Assembly (NCBI GenBank): GCA_937870915.1 | Contig: CALMZQ010000142.1 | Location: forward strand, 1 to 39,183 | Length of the DNA stretch: 39,183 nt | Origin: an uncultured Ignavibacteria bacterium | GTDB taxonomy: Bacteria; Bacteroidota; Ignavibacteria; Kapaibacteriales; Kapaibacteriaceae | Direction of reading: 5' to 3' | Part shown: piece by piece, positions 9,371 to 17,231 of the stretch | Position numbering within the stretch: position 1 is the stretch's first letter | Layout of the letters: each line of letters opens with the position of its first letter | Program-made: the position numbers and the translations under genes | Notes under the pieces: generated by a model | The model's database searches: none | What the model saw: only the letters and a program-made list of their open reading frames with translations | Told to the model about the DNA's origin: nothing

Positions 9371-10234
9371 TTTGAATGGAGCCACGAGCTGACTCCAAAA
9401 GGAATGCGGATACGACTCCACCCCCTCGAAACCGAGGGGGATGTCGCGTCCGCTTTCTGGTATATAGGCCTGCCCAAACATCCAATCCCACACGCTGAGC
9501 GAGATGCCATAGTTCACGCTCTTTCTCCCCGCCGGCAGGTCCTTGGCATGGTGCCAGATGTGCATCTGAGGTGAGTTAAAGAGATACTTCAATGGTCCGA
9601 TCGGCAACTCAATGTTTGCATGGTTGAGGTGACCAATGGTAAGGGCAAAAATGTGGACGGCAAAAAAGTCCTGGAGTCCAAAACCAAAGAAGGCCAGAGG
9701 GAGATATTCGATGGTACGATAGACGATGGTTTCCATCCAGTGGTAGCGCAAGTGTGCGGCAAAACCCATCTGCTCAACGCTGTGATGCACTTTGTGAAAT
9801 TCCCAGAGCCGAGGAGATGCATGGAGTAGCCGGTGAACATTCCATTGGATAAAGTCTCGTGCGATGAATAAGATCAGCAGCTGCGACCACCCGGGCAGAG
9901 CTCGTACGTCGATCCATTCAAACGATGTGATGCCGGTAACGGCTGTTACACCCGAACGAATCATGAAGACCACCACATCTGATACGGCAGCGTACCCGAT
10001 AAGCGAGAACACAAAAAAATTGAAGAACATATACCATGCGTCGAGCCAGAAGTCTTGACGGATCTTGGGTTGGCCCTTTCTCCAGGGCATTACAAGCTCC
10101 AAGATCCACACAGCCACAGAAAGTCCGATCAGCCACCAGAAGTAGTTGTGCCAACTTGGTACCGTGATCTCCCTCCAGAGGTAGTTTGCATACCCTGAGT
10201 AGGCGTTGGTAACGATGTTCAGAATGTCATTCAT
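9365..10234 (-). CDS. Fatty acid hydroxylase / sterol desaturase superfamily membrane protein
   Basis: A 289-residue integral membrane di-iron enzyme. Hydrophobic segments lie at about 30-50, 64-95 and 115-127, and another around 175-200. The histidine clusters that ligate the non-haem di-iron centre are visible: H134-R-L-L-H138, H147-K-V-H-H151, H202-L-N-H205 and H225-I-W-H-H229. Length and spacing fit the sterol desaturase/fatty acid hydroxylase family, whose members hydroxylate or desaturate lipids, sterols, carotenoids or alkylglycerols using O2. The substrate cannot be deduced here. It is convergent with the SBBP gene (5 bp apart) and divergent from the VWA gene, so it is probably monocistronic. 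The ATG at 10234 is the only sensible start. Confidence 0.9.
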   Translation of the reverse strand: MNDILNIVTNAYSGYANYLWREITVPSWHNYFWWLIGLSVAVWILELVMPWRKGQPKIRQDFWLDAWYMFFNFFVFSLIGYAAVSDVVVFMIRSGVTAVTGITSFEWIDVRALPGWSQLLILFIARDFIQWNVHRLLHASPRLWEFHKVHHSVEQMGFAAHLRYHWMETIVYRTIEYLPLAFFGFGLQDFFAVHIFALTIGHLNHANIELPIGPLKYLFNSPQMHIWHHAKDLPAGRKSVNYGISLSVWDWMFGQAYIPESGRDIPLGFEGVESYPHSFWSQLVAPFKR

Positions 10235-10249
10235 GATGCAAACTACGGT

Positions 10250-10282
10250 TGATCACGGAAGACTTCTTGTGACGTGATCACA
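10250..10282. promoter_or_regulatory. Inverted repeat with CRP/FNR-like core between divergent genes
   Basis: TGATCACG (10250-10257) and CGTGATCA (10273-10280) form a perfect 8-bp inverted repeat with a 15-bp spacer. The right side also reads TGTGA-CGTGA-TCACA (10268-10282), resembling CRP/FNR half-sites but with a 5-bp rather than 6-bp spacer. It sits in the 81-bp gap between the hydroxylase and VWA genes, where an operator could act on either. Which regulator, if any, binds is unknown. Confidence 0.35.
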
Positions 10283-10315
10283 GTCCGCCGAACACCGTAA
10301 CTTTCCCCCTTCCAA

Positions 10316-13300
10316 ATGGTCGGAATTCTTGTGCGCAGTAGGCCCATCGTATACGTCATCTTCATGTTCGTCCTGGCAGTGTCTGCCGGTGCGCAATCTA
10401 TTGACGCATTTGGACTCAAGATTGGACCGTGGCCGGCAATGGAGGCAAAGCTCCTTGTTACTGATGCGCTTGGACGAACACTGCGCCCCACGCTAGCCGA
10501 CCTCCAGGTATGGGAGGAAGATGTGCGGGTACAGAACCTGCGGCTGGACTGCCCGCAACCTGTGGAAATGCTCCCGGCATCGATTGCTCTAAGCATCGAC
10601 ATCTCAAATTCCATGTCGCGTGATATCCCACCTGAGGTGATGTTCCTTGCCCGCAACTTTTGTACAGCGCTCGTTCGTGGAACAACGATGCCCCCTTCAG
10701 ACATCGCTCTGCAGGTTTGCGATGAAGCGCCTCGGACGTTGCTTGATTTCACGACAAATTCCCAACGCCTCATAGATGTAATCTCAACTGTTGTACCGCG
10801 TGGTGGCAACGACTTCGTAAAACACCTGCTTGATGCTGATGACGGACTACTCTCCATTGCCTCGCGTGGCTCCAATGCTCGTGCTGCCGTCCTTGTGACA
10901 GATGCGTTTTGGGAGTCGATGTCAAATGAAGACATCCAACGTTCTATCGACATCTGCACACAGAACAACATCCGATTTTTTGTTGTTGTGATGACCGAAC
11001 GTGGTCTGTCAACAACCGGCATCGTTGAATCGTTCCGCACCATTGCCGCTGCAACCGGTGGTGGCGTGTTTGAAGGTATTGTGACAGACTCCATGGCCAC
11101 AGCACTTGCAGCTTCACTTGTCACAACAGTCGAAGGCGCAGAGCCATGTACCGTTACCTGGGACGCATGGCCATTGTGTCCTGCTGCAGATGTACGTCGG
11201 ATCACCTATGGTGTGCGTGGCGTAGATACCATAACAATCAACTACCCAGCTCAATGGTTTGAGAAACGGCAGCTCATTGTCTCTCCCGATGTTGTACGGT
11301 TCACAACACTCCCCAGTGGCTCTACCGGCTCAGCCATCGTGCGTGTTACGGCGCGGAGAGCTCCGGCCACGATCGTTTCTGTCTATTCGCCCGACCCCGC
11401 GTTCACAGTAGCCCCCTCCTCCTTTACACTCACAGAAGGGGCATCCATTGACCTAACGATCACCTATACATCAGATGGTAGGGGGCTCATTGGAACCCGA
11501 CTCAAGCTTGTAGATCCGGCTTGTGAATGGGAGATGCCGGTGATCCGTGTATCGCGAACGGTATCACCCGGTGTGTATGATATTGATGTGACCGATCCCA
11601 ACGGCAAAGAGGTCTTTCTAGCTGGCTCGGATACTATCATCACGTGGCAAAGCGGAGACACAACTCGTCCGGTAGATGTAGACGTAACGATCGATTACGG
11701 GGCTTCGTGGATACCTGTTGCGCGTGGCGTGATAGGCACGCAAGTTCCATGGGCACCTATTCCACGTGTGGAGTCCGATCAGTGTCTTGCGCGTGTTACA
11801 TCCACTGCCCCGCCCCTTCCCGACTCTCTTCTTGCTTTTGCGTATGAATGCACTGCGATCGATGTAATGCCAACAGTGCCCTCAAATTCGTGGAGCGGTT
11901 CTATCGCTATCGCAACCGCGTATGGATTCCTAGCACGCGGAGCACAGGGGTATTCGCGTATAGATGCAGTGTGGCAACCACATACGGATACGATTTGCGA
12001 CGTGGTAGGAGACCCAACGCAACCATCTCGGATCATAACTGGTTCCGTGGATGGCACTTGTGCTGTACATGATGATGTGATGACGCTTCGATCTATGCTG
12101 CATGGCTCTCCTGTGCGCGCCGTACAATTCGCAGGTGTCGGGTCGTGGTGTTATTCTGCCGGTGATGATGGAAGGATCATTCAATGGGACTATACCACGG
12201 GCTCGCTACAACGCGTGATCGTCTCACTTGGTTCACCAATCGTTGCCATGCGTTGCATAGGTTCGGATTCCATCGTGGTGGCCACACTTGATGGTGTAAC
12301 GCGGTGTATACGTGCATCTGATGGTACCAACATCTGGCAACTGACGCGAGGTAGCGATGCCATTCGATCTGTGGATGTTCATCATGCTCACCATAAGATC
12401 GCCGTTGGTACGATAAACGGTATGGTCTATACTCTCGATCCAACTGATGGTTCTGCCACCACTATCCCGCTTCAGGTATCGGCAACCAACGCTCCCATTG
12501 TTGATGTTTCTTTTGGGAACGACAACGTTGCCATCAGCCTCATTCTTGCTGCTTGTGGCGATGGTGAGATGTACTCTGCGATACCAAGTACATCCAGTCT
12601 TACTCCGTTGCGACATTACAGTCGTCCGGGACGTTGCGTTGCACGTTATGATGATGTGATCGCTCTTGGTTGGAGCGGATCGATTACCACGTCGTTTGTG
12701 TCACCCGACCCACTTTCAGCGGCCTTTACCAATGATGTAGATGTAATCCTCAACGCCATGCTCAACCGCTCCGCTACCAGACTCGTTACTGTGTCTCAAG
12801 GGGGCTGGGCATGGATCTGGGACATAGCCTCTCGCAGACCAGAGCAGGCATTTCGGATCGATCCTATCGATCCGCTGATCGTACCTGCATTGAGTCCAAG
12901 TGGACGCTTCCTTGTTGCAATGTCCGACAATTCTACCTTGGCGTTATATGATTTGGATGACGTTCGTACACCACCAGCTACTTCCGTGATTGGTGGTGGT
13001 GTCTACGTGCTCAAGTTCGATCCGGAGGACGATGCATTGTTGGGTGTTGGAAGCGGTGTTGGTGTAACACGAGTGTCCATCCCATCACTTGTGGAAGGTA
13101 TTACCTATCCATCGTCTTTTGGCGAGGTGATTGACTTTGCATGGAGTCCGGATGGCTCACTCCTTTCCATCGTTGAACCCAACGCCAGCATTCGCACTAT
13201 AGACATGGTTACGGGTATTGTTCCGCCTCCGATACCGGTGAACAACATCATCGATGGTAGCATCACAAGTATTGCCTGGCATCCTAACGGAACACAGCTC

Positions 13301-14956
13301 TACGCCGCGAGTGCAAACAATCTTTCGCTCATTGATGTACCAACGCGTAGTGTTGCATTGCAGGTTGACCTCGACGCACCGGCTAATGAGGTTTCGGTAT
13401 CTCCTCTCGGCACCCAGGTTGTGGTGGTTCACAGCAATAGAGCGGAACCGGTTCAGATTTTTGATGCGAGTTCTCTTACATCCATCACCGGTGTAGGTGG
13501 ATCGCTCGGGCCGAAGTATGCCCCTTCACATGGTAGGTTTGCCGGCGCAACTCTTATGCATGCTACATCTTCCGCGTTCGGCGCCGGTATCGTCCGCAGT
13601 CTCGGTCCGGCAGGTCCAACAACCATATCCGATGTGTCCGATACACTCTTCTCCATCGTTTGGCCTCGTGCAACGGCAAAAAACGTAGACATGGGTAGAG
13701 TCCGCGTCACTCAGCGTAAGGACTCAACGGTTGCTGACCTCGTAAGCAATGCAACAGCGTTCAGGCTGCGGGCAGATTCGATCCGAATTCTCGGAATCAA
13801 TGCTTCGGACTACAGAGTGACCATCGAGAACGTTCCGGGTACATTGGGAGCCCCGTCCCTATCCCGTGGAGAGATCACCTTTATTCCCTCCGGACTTGGC
13901 GTACGAACTGCATCATGTGAGATCTATGTGGGTAGAGATACTGCAAGCTTCACCCTTACCGGAATTGGCGTAGAGCCAACGTTGGCCTTTGTGCGACAGC
14001 GCGTTGACATGGGGACTCATCTTATCGGAGAGACATTTGACTCAACGGTGGTTGTGTTACGTAGTGTATCTGCAAGCCCAACGCAGATCGTTCGCATGTG
14101 TCTTTTGGATGCGCCTGGCTTGCCGTTCCGCATCGTAGAAGGGGCTGAGGTATCGTGTGCAGCTCCACGTGTTATTGCACCGGGCGACAGCATACGGCTT
14201 GTACTTCGTTTTGTCCCGTCGTTCATCGGACGCGTATCAACGTTGTTGGAAGTTGAGACCGATGACGGACTCGGAACGTATGATGTAACCGTCCTAGGCA
14301 CCGGCATAGGCCCAGTGATAGGCATTCGCAGTGATTCCGGATATCCCGGAGACAGGCGCCCCTTTACACTTGAAATGCGTGGTGTGAATGGCATGCTACA
14401 GGGAGGTGCAACTCTTGGGTTTGAGGCAGAGTTGACCTTTGAGCCATCTGTAGTGGTTCCGCAAGCAGGAGAGAAAACTGCGGACGGTACCGTGATCATG
14501 CGTGGTACATGGTCGGGCACAGATTCCGTGATCGGAAGTATACCGGCAACGATTGTTCTTGGACGCAAAGATTCAACCATCATCTCTATCGCTCGTTTTG
14601 TCTGGTTCGATGAGCAAGGGGCTCCTCTGGACCGAGATCTCAAACTGGAGAACGGCGTATACCGCGTACTTGGCATCTGCGATGAGAACGGCAATCGACT
14701 CTTTGAGCCGGGATCATCATCGGTGAGGATACGTTATACGCAAGCCGGAATCAGCGTTGACGTATCGTTGAGGCAAGAAGACGATGTGACCGTTGAGGTG
14801 ATGACACTGCAGGGGAGAATGATCAAGAGCATACACGAAAGAGGTCGACCAGGACAGCTGACTGTCCCGATCGACCTCGCGGATATTGCTCATGGCGTTT
14901 ATATGATTCGCATCAGCACGAGTAGCACCATGAAGAGTGTACTTACTTCGTGGTAG
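10316..14956 (+). CDS. Giant secreted VWA + beta-propeller + choice-of-anchor D protein with T9SS sorting domain
   Basis: A 1546-residue protein with a signal peptide ending at AVSAGAQ (about residue 27). Residues about 85-275 form a von Willebrand factor A domain with an intact MIDAS motif D95-I-S97-N-S99, implying a bound metal ion and ligand binding. A beta-sandwich stretch follows to about 540. Residues about 560-1090 are WD40-like propeller blades (for example VVGDPTQPSRIITGSVDG, WSPDGSLLSIVE, WHPNGTQLYAASANN). Residues about 1110-1330 are ASPM/SPD2/Hydin-like. Residues about 1335-1450 form a cohesin-like module ending in YRVLGIC. The final 90 residues are a T9SS sorting domain (VTVEVMTLQGRMIKSI ... 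GVYMIRI). It overlaps the convergent rhodanese gene by 14 bp. A surface adhesion or scaffolding role is inferred. Confidence 0.92.
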   Translation: MVGILVRSRPIVYVIFMFVLAVSAGAQSIDAFGLKIGPWPAMEAKLLVTDALGRTLRPTLADLQVWEEDVRVQNLRLDCPQPVEMLPASIALSIDISNSMSRDIPPEVMFLARNFCTALVRGTTMPPSDIALQVCDEAPRTLLDFTTNSQRLIDVISTVVPRGGNDFVKHLLDADDGLLSIASRGSNARAAVLVTDAFWESMSNEDIQRSIDICTQNNIRFFVVVMTERGLSTTGIVESFRTIAAATGGGVFEGIVTDSMATALAASLVTTVEGAEPCTVTWDAWPLCPAADVRRITYGVRGVDTITINYPAQWFEKRQLIVSPDVVRFTTLPSGSTGSAIVRVTARRAPATIVSVYSPDPAFTVAPSSFTLTEGASIDLTITYTSDGRGLIGTRLKLVDPACEWEMPVIRVSRTVSPGVYDIDVTDPNGKEVFLAGSDTIITWQSGDTTRPVDVDVTIDYGASWIPVARGVIGTQVPWAPIPRVESDQCLARVTSTAPPLPDSLLAFAYECTAIDVMPTVPSNSWSGSIAIATAYGFLARGAQGYSRIDAVWQPHTDTICDVVGDPTQPSRIITGSVDGTCAVHDDVMTLRSMLHGSPVRAVQFAGVGSWCYSAGDDGRIIQWDYTTGSLQRVIVSLGSPIVAMRCIGSDSIVVATLDGVTRCIRASDGTNIWQLTRGSDAIRSVDVHHAHHKIAVGTINGMVYTLDPTDGSATTIPLQVSATNAPIVDVSFGNDNVAISLILAACGDGEMYSAIPSTSSLTPLRHYSRPGRCVARYDDVIALGWSGSITTSFVSPDPLSAAFTNDVDVILNAMLNRSATRLVTVSQGGWAWIWDIASRRPEQAFRIDPIDPLIVPALSPSGRFLVAMSDNSTLALYDLDDVRTPPATSVIGGGVYVLKFDPEDDALLGVGSGVGVTRVSIPSLVEGITYPSSFGEVIDFAWSPDGSLLSIVEPNASIRTIDMVTGIVPPPIPVNNIIDGSITSIAWHPNGTQLYAASANNLSLIDVPTRSVALQVDLDAPANEVSVSPLGTQVVVVHSNRAEPVQIFDASSLTSITGVGGSLGPKYAPSHGRFAGATLMHATSSAFGAGIVRSLGPAGPTTISDVSDTLFSIVWPRATAKNVDMGRVRVTQRKDSTVADLVSNATAFRLRADSIRILGINASDYRVTIENVPGTLGAPSLSRGEITFIPSGLGVRTASCEIYVGRDTASFTLTGIGVEPTLAFVRQRVDMGTHLIGETFDSTVVVLRSVSASPTQIVRMCLLDAPGLPFRIVEGAEVSCAAPRVIAPGDSIRLVLRFVPSFIGRVSTLLEVETDDGLGTYDVTVLGTGIGPVIGIRSDSGYPGDRRPFTLEMRGVNGMLQGGATLGFEAELTFEPSVVVPQAGEKTADGTVIMRGTWSGTDSVIGSIPATIVLGRKDSTIISIARFVWFDEQGAPLDRDLKLENGVYRVLGICDENGNRLFEPGSSSVRIRYTQAGISVDVSLRQEDDVTVEVMTLQGRMIKSIHERGRPGQLTVPIDLADIAHGVYMIRISTSSTMKSVLTSW

Positions 14957-15341
14957 TTGGTAACCCCGCGCCCGACCATGCATTGTAGCCACCCGAAACG
15001 TTGTACACGTTCTTGAAGCCTTTCTTCACCATGATATCCGAAGCGCGAGCGCTACGTCCACCAACGGCGCAATAGACAACTACCGGTTTGTTCTTATCGA
15101 GCTTGGCGATGTTTGCATCAAAGCCTGCATCATTGACGTTCGCAAGCTTAGCATCCTTGAGATGCCCGGCCCGATATTCATCTGGTGTGCGTACATCAAG
15201 GACCACAACGCCCCCTTTATCGATCATCGCCTTTGCTTCTGAGACGTTGATATTCTTCCTCGTCTGTCCACATGCCGTGGACGTAACAAGGACAACACTT
15301 AAAAGCAACACCGGCATGGCGCGCATGAAGAATCGCATCAT
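14943..15341 (-). CDS. Lipoprotein rhodanese-domain protein (periplasmic)
   Basis: A 132-residue protein. A signal peptide ends in the lipobox LVTSTAC (C24), so it is probably lipid-anchored in the periplasm. A single rhodanese domain follows, with LDVRTPDEYRAGH and the active loop C91-A-V-G-G-R, giving an intact catalytic cysteine for sulfane-sulfur transfer. The start at 15341 overlaps the stop of the upstream rhodanese gene (ATGATG junction); an upstream ATG in frame would lie inside that gene. With the cytoplasmic rhodanese and SQR nearby it would form a pair handling persulfide or thiosulfate on both sides of the inner membrane. That division of labour is inferred. Confidence 0.92.
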   Translation of the reverse strand: MMRFFMRAMPVLLLSVVLVTSTACGQTRKNINVSEAKAMIDKGGVVVLDVRTPDEYRAGHLKDAKLANVNDAGFDANIAKLDKNKPVVVYCAVGGRSARASDIMVKKGFKNVYNVSGGYNAWSGAGLPTTTK

Positions 15342-15664
15342 TTGTTCTCCTGAATATCTGCCATCAGGCGGTTTACGGATGTCCACGGACCACCGTTAAA
15401 AGCCTTGTAGCCCTTTGACGTGGCCAATCCTGTGGCCGAACCACTCCGTCCGCCCGAAGCGCAGCAGAATACGATCGGCTTCGATGATGGCATCGAACTA
15501 AGTTTGTTTGGGAGTTCATTCAACGGAATGTTCTTAGAGCCGGCAACATGTCCACCGCTGAATTCGACTGGCGTGCGCACGTCGATAACAACTGCGCCAT
15601 TGCGAAGTGCTTCGGCAATATCATCGCTGCCTCCACCCATCATGTTTTTGAGAAAGCTGAGCAT
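15338..15664 (-). CDS. Cytoplasmic single-domain rhodanese
   Basis: A 108-residue protein without signal peptide, with a short glycine-rich N-terminus (NMMGGGSDD) and one rhodanese domain. VIDVRTPVEFSGGHVAGSKN matches the family, and the active loop is C68-A-S-G-G-R73, preceded by a second cysteine C67. It should transfer sulfane sulfur from a donor such as glutathione or protein persulfide or thiosulfate. It is translationally coupled to the lipoprotein rhodanese downstream. The SQR gene lies upstream on the same strand, separated by 169 bp that include a tandem repeat array, so the two may or may not be co-transcribed. Confidence 0.93.
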   Translation of the reverse strand: MLSFLKNMMGGGSDDIAEALRNGAVVIDVRTPVEFSGGHVAGSKNIPLNELPNKLSSMPSSKPIVFCCASGGRSGSATGLATSKGYKAFNGGPWTSVNRLMADIQENK

Positions 15665-15679
15665 GTGATCCTTAGAGAT

Positions 15680-15759
15680 ACAGAGTTACAGAGTTACAGA
15701 GTTACTAGTTACTAGTTACTAGTTACTAGTTACCAGTTACTAGTTACTAGTTACTAGTT
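15680..15759. repeat. Tandem repeat: 3 x ACAGAGTT (8 bp) then 8 x ACTAGTT (7 bp)
   Basis: Three exact copies of the octamer ACAGAGTT (15680-15703) pass without a break into eight copies of the heptamer ACTAGTT (15704-15759; the fifth copy is ACCAGTT). The two units share the core AGTTAC, so one probably derived from the other. A short inverted repeat, ACGGT (15760-15764) and ACCGT (15773-15777), follows. The array occupies half of the 169-bp gap between SQR and the rhodanese pair and ends 15 bp before the rhodanese start codon. Copy number could vary by slipped-strand mispairing and alter the leader or promoter of the rhodanese genes. The rest of the gap shows no gene. Confidence 0.95.
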
Positions 15760-15833
15760 ACGGTACTAGGTAACCGTTACTGTACGAAAGTATGGATGGG
15801 GCTGACTCTGTTTCTGTGACGGAGTCACAATCC

Positions 15834-17027
15834 TCAGACATGGGCGTGGCGGCGACTCCAAAGGAAGTACTTCTCAAAGGCCAACTTGGCCCGGTGTGCT
15901 TCCGGACCAGGGATAATAAAGGAGTGTTCTCGTGGACTCAGCATATGATCACCAACGATCATCATGCCCATGTTTCCGGTATCCATGATGCAATAGGCAG
16001 CCATATCATCGAACTTCTCCTTTTTGAGTGGGAGTCCCTTGATATCGGCAACGATGTTCTTCACAGCTGTTTTTGCCATTTGTTCTGTTGGCCAACCAGT
16101 CTTTGGAACACCACAGGGAACTTCTGTTTCCATAGGGGGCTTGATGTGGACGGCAACGCCGGCAGCAAAAACGTTCTTGTATGTTGGATGTTGATAGGCA
16201 TCATCCACTTCGATGAAGCCATTCGCGTTGGCAAGACCGGGTGTGTTACGAACTGCATCAACTCCAAGGAAGCGAGGCATGATCATGGTGAATTTCGAAG
16301 GATAGAACTCACCGTTCTGAAGTTCAACACCATCTACACGGACTTCTTTGATGACGGAGTTGAGCTTATAATCGATGTGATACGTCTTGAACATCCACTC
16401 GCACATCTTCTGTGCGTTTCCAAAGCCACCGATACCAAAGTGTGCAGCAAATGGTTCAGAGGTGATATAGGTGATCGGCGCTTTGTCCTTGATGTGGTTC
16501 TTTGCCACTTGATAGCGTGTGTTGAAGAGGAACTCATATGCAGCACCGAAACATGCAGCCCCCTGAGCAGAGGCTATCACGATAGGACCCGGATCCTTGA
16601 GGAAGGAAGTCCAAGCCTCACGTGTCTTTTGTGCAACTCCAAGGCCAACTATGGAGTGAGAGTGTTCGCGAAGTCCGGGGATGTAGTCGTAGTCAACCTT
16701 TGGGCCTGTTCCGATTAACACATAATCATACCGTACGGGCTCGTGGTCCTTGATCAGAACAAGATTCGCATCAAGATCAAAACGTTCAACTTCGGCCTCA
16801 ATGAACTTGATGCCGTGAGAGCTATAGATAGGACGCACATCGAACGTAATGTCTTCTTCTTCGCGAAGTCCAAATGGATACCAGATCAGAGATGGGAAGA
16901 AAAGGAACTTGTGCGTATTGGCTATCACGGTTACATCGTGATTGTCGCCAACCAATTCCTTGAGTTCTATCGCAGCAGTGTATCCGGCAAAGTTCGTGCC
17001 GATGATGGCGATGTGTTTGCGTTCCAT
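15834..17027 (-). CDS. sqr: Sulfide:quinone oxidoreductase (SQR-family flavoprotein)
   Basis: A 397-residue FAD-dependent, membrane-associated enzyme that oxidises sulfide to sulfane sulfur and reduces quinone. An N-terminal dinucleotide fold (IAIIGTNFAGYTAA) and the second FAD motif (VLIGTGPKVDYDYIPG) are present. From memory of the Acidithiobacillus ferrooxidans enzyme it aligns well: GPIVIASAQGAACFGAAYEF carries C159 (equivalent of Cys160), AAYCIMDTG carries C346 (Cys356), and VPCGVPKTGWPTEQM matches the quinone-site region. The position of Cys128 in that enzyme reads LGVAQ here, so the third redox cysteine is missing. An excellent Shine-Dalgarno (AGGAGG, five bases before ATG) fixes the start. 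It is divergent from the fibre gene and upstream of two rhodaneses, consistent with sulfide oxidation. Confidence 0.93.
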   Translation of the reverse strand: MERKHIAIIGTNFAGYTAAIELKELVGDNHDVTVIANTHKFLFFPSLIWYPFGLREEEDITFDVRPIYSSHGIKFIEAEVERFDLDANLVLIKDHEPVRYDYVLIGTGPKVDYDYIPGLREHSHSIVGLGVAQKTREAWTSFLKDPGPIVIASAQGAACFGAAYEFLFNTRYQVAKNHIKDKAPITYITSEPFAAHFGIGGFGNAQKMCEWMFKTYHIDYKLNSVIKEVRVDGVELQNGEFYPSKFTMIMPRFLGVDAVRNTPGLANANGFIEVDDAYQHPTYKNVFAAGVAVHIKPPMETEVPCGVPKTGWPTEQMAKTAVKNIVADIKGLPLKKEKFDDMAAYCIMDTGNMGMMIVGDHMLSPREHSFIIPGPEAHRAKLAFEKYFLWSRRHAHV

Positions 17028-17125
17028 GGGAACCTCCTAGGTTGAAGTACTGCACGCAAGTTCGGGGTGAACACATGCCGCTTCTATGACCTTTGTCACA
17101 TTTCGGACAGATATAGCTGATATTA

Positions 17126-17149
17126 AAATTCGGCATCATGTGCGAATTT
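17126..17149. promoter_or_regulatory. Inverted repeat AAATTCG-N10-CGAATTT between SQR and fibre genes
   Basis: A perfect 7-bp inverted repeat (17126-17132 and 17143-17149) with a 10-bp spacer lies in the 204-bp divergent region. The size suits a dimeric transcription factor operator that could act on either gene. No consensus that I recognise matches it, and no confident -10/-35 or Bacteroidota-type promoter could be assigned in this region. Confidence 0.35.
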
Positions 17150-17189
17150 CTACGTAGTCACCTTAGGTTTGCAGCCTATCCAAAGGGAA

Positions 17190-17227
17190 CTGCCAAGGGG
17201 GCAGGGCCCTTACTATCATTATGGGAG
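17190..17227 (+). promoter_or_regulatory. 5' leader hairpin and TCATTAyGGGAG ribosome-binding site
   Basis: CTGCC (17190-17194), loop AAGGG and GGCAG (17200-17204) form a hairpin, followed by TCATTATGGGAG at 17216-17227, four bases before the ATG at 17232. This repeats the arrangement found before the gene at 6243 (11 of 12 bases identical in the TCATTAyGGGAG block). It supports 17232 as the true start of the fibre gene. Confidence 0.4.
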
Positions 17228-17231
17228 CCAT

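Noticed and set aside
10243-11205. 320-codon minus-strand frame
   Set aside because: It lies antisense to the VWA domain of the 1546-residue gene, has a Ser/Arg/Thr-rich composition typical of shadow frames, and lacks any recognisable domain.
14017-14694. 225-codon minus-strand frame
   Set aside because: Antisense to the Hydin/cohesin-like part of the VWA gene; low-complexity Ser/Thr/Pro/Arg composition.
15680-15759. Tandem array as CRISPR or as plasmid-type iterons
   Set aside because: Units are contiguous with no spacers, and no cas, replication or partition gene is near.
15792-16718. 308-codon plus-strand frame
   Set aside because: Exactly antisense to the SQR gene, which has clear FAD motifs and catalytic cysteines.
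17160-17227. A known riboswitch upstream of the fibre gene
   Set aside because: Only a short hairpin is visible; conserved cores of riboswitch classes that I could recall do not match.
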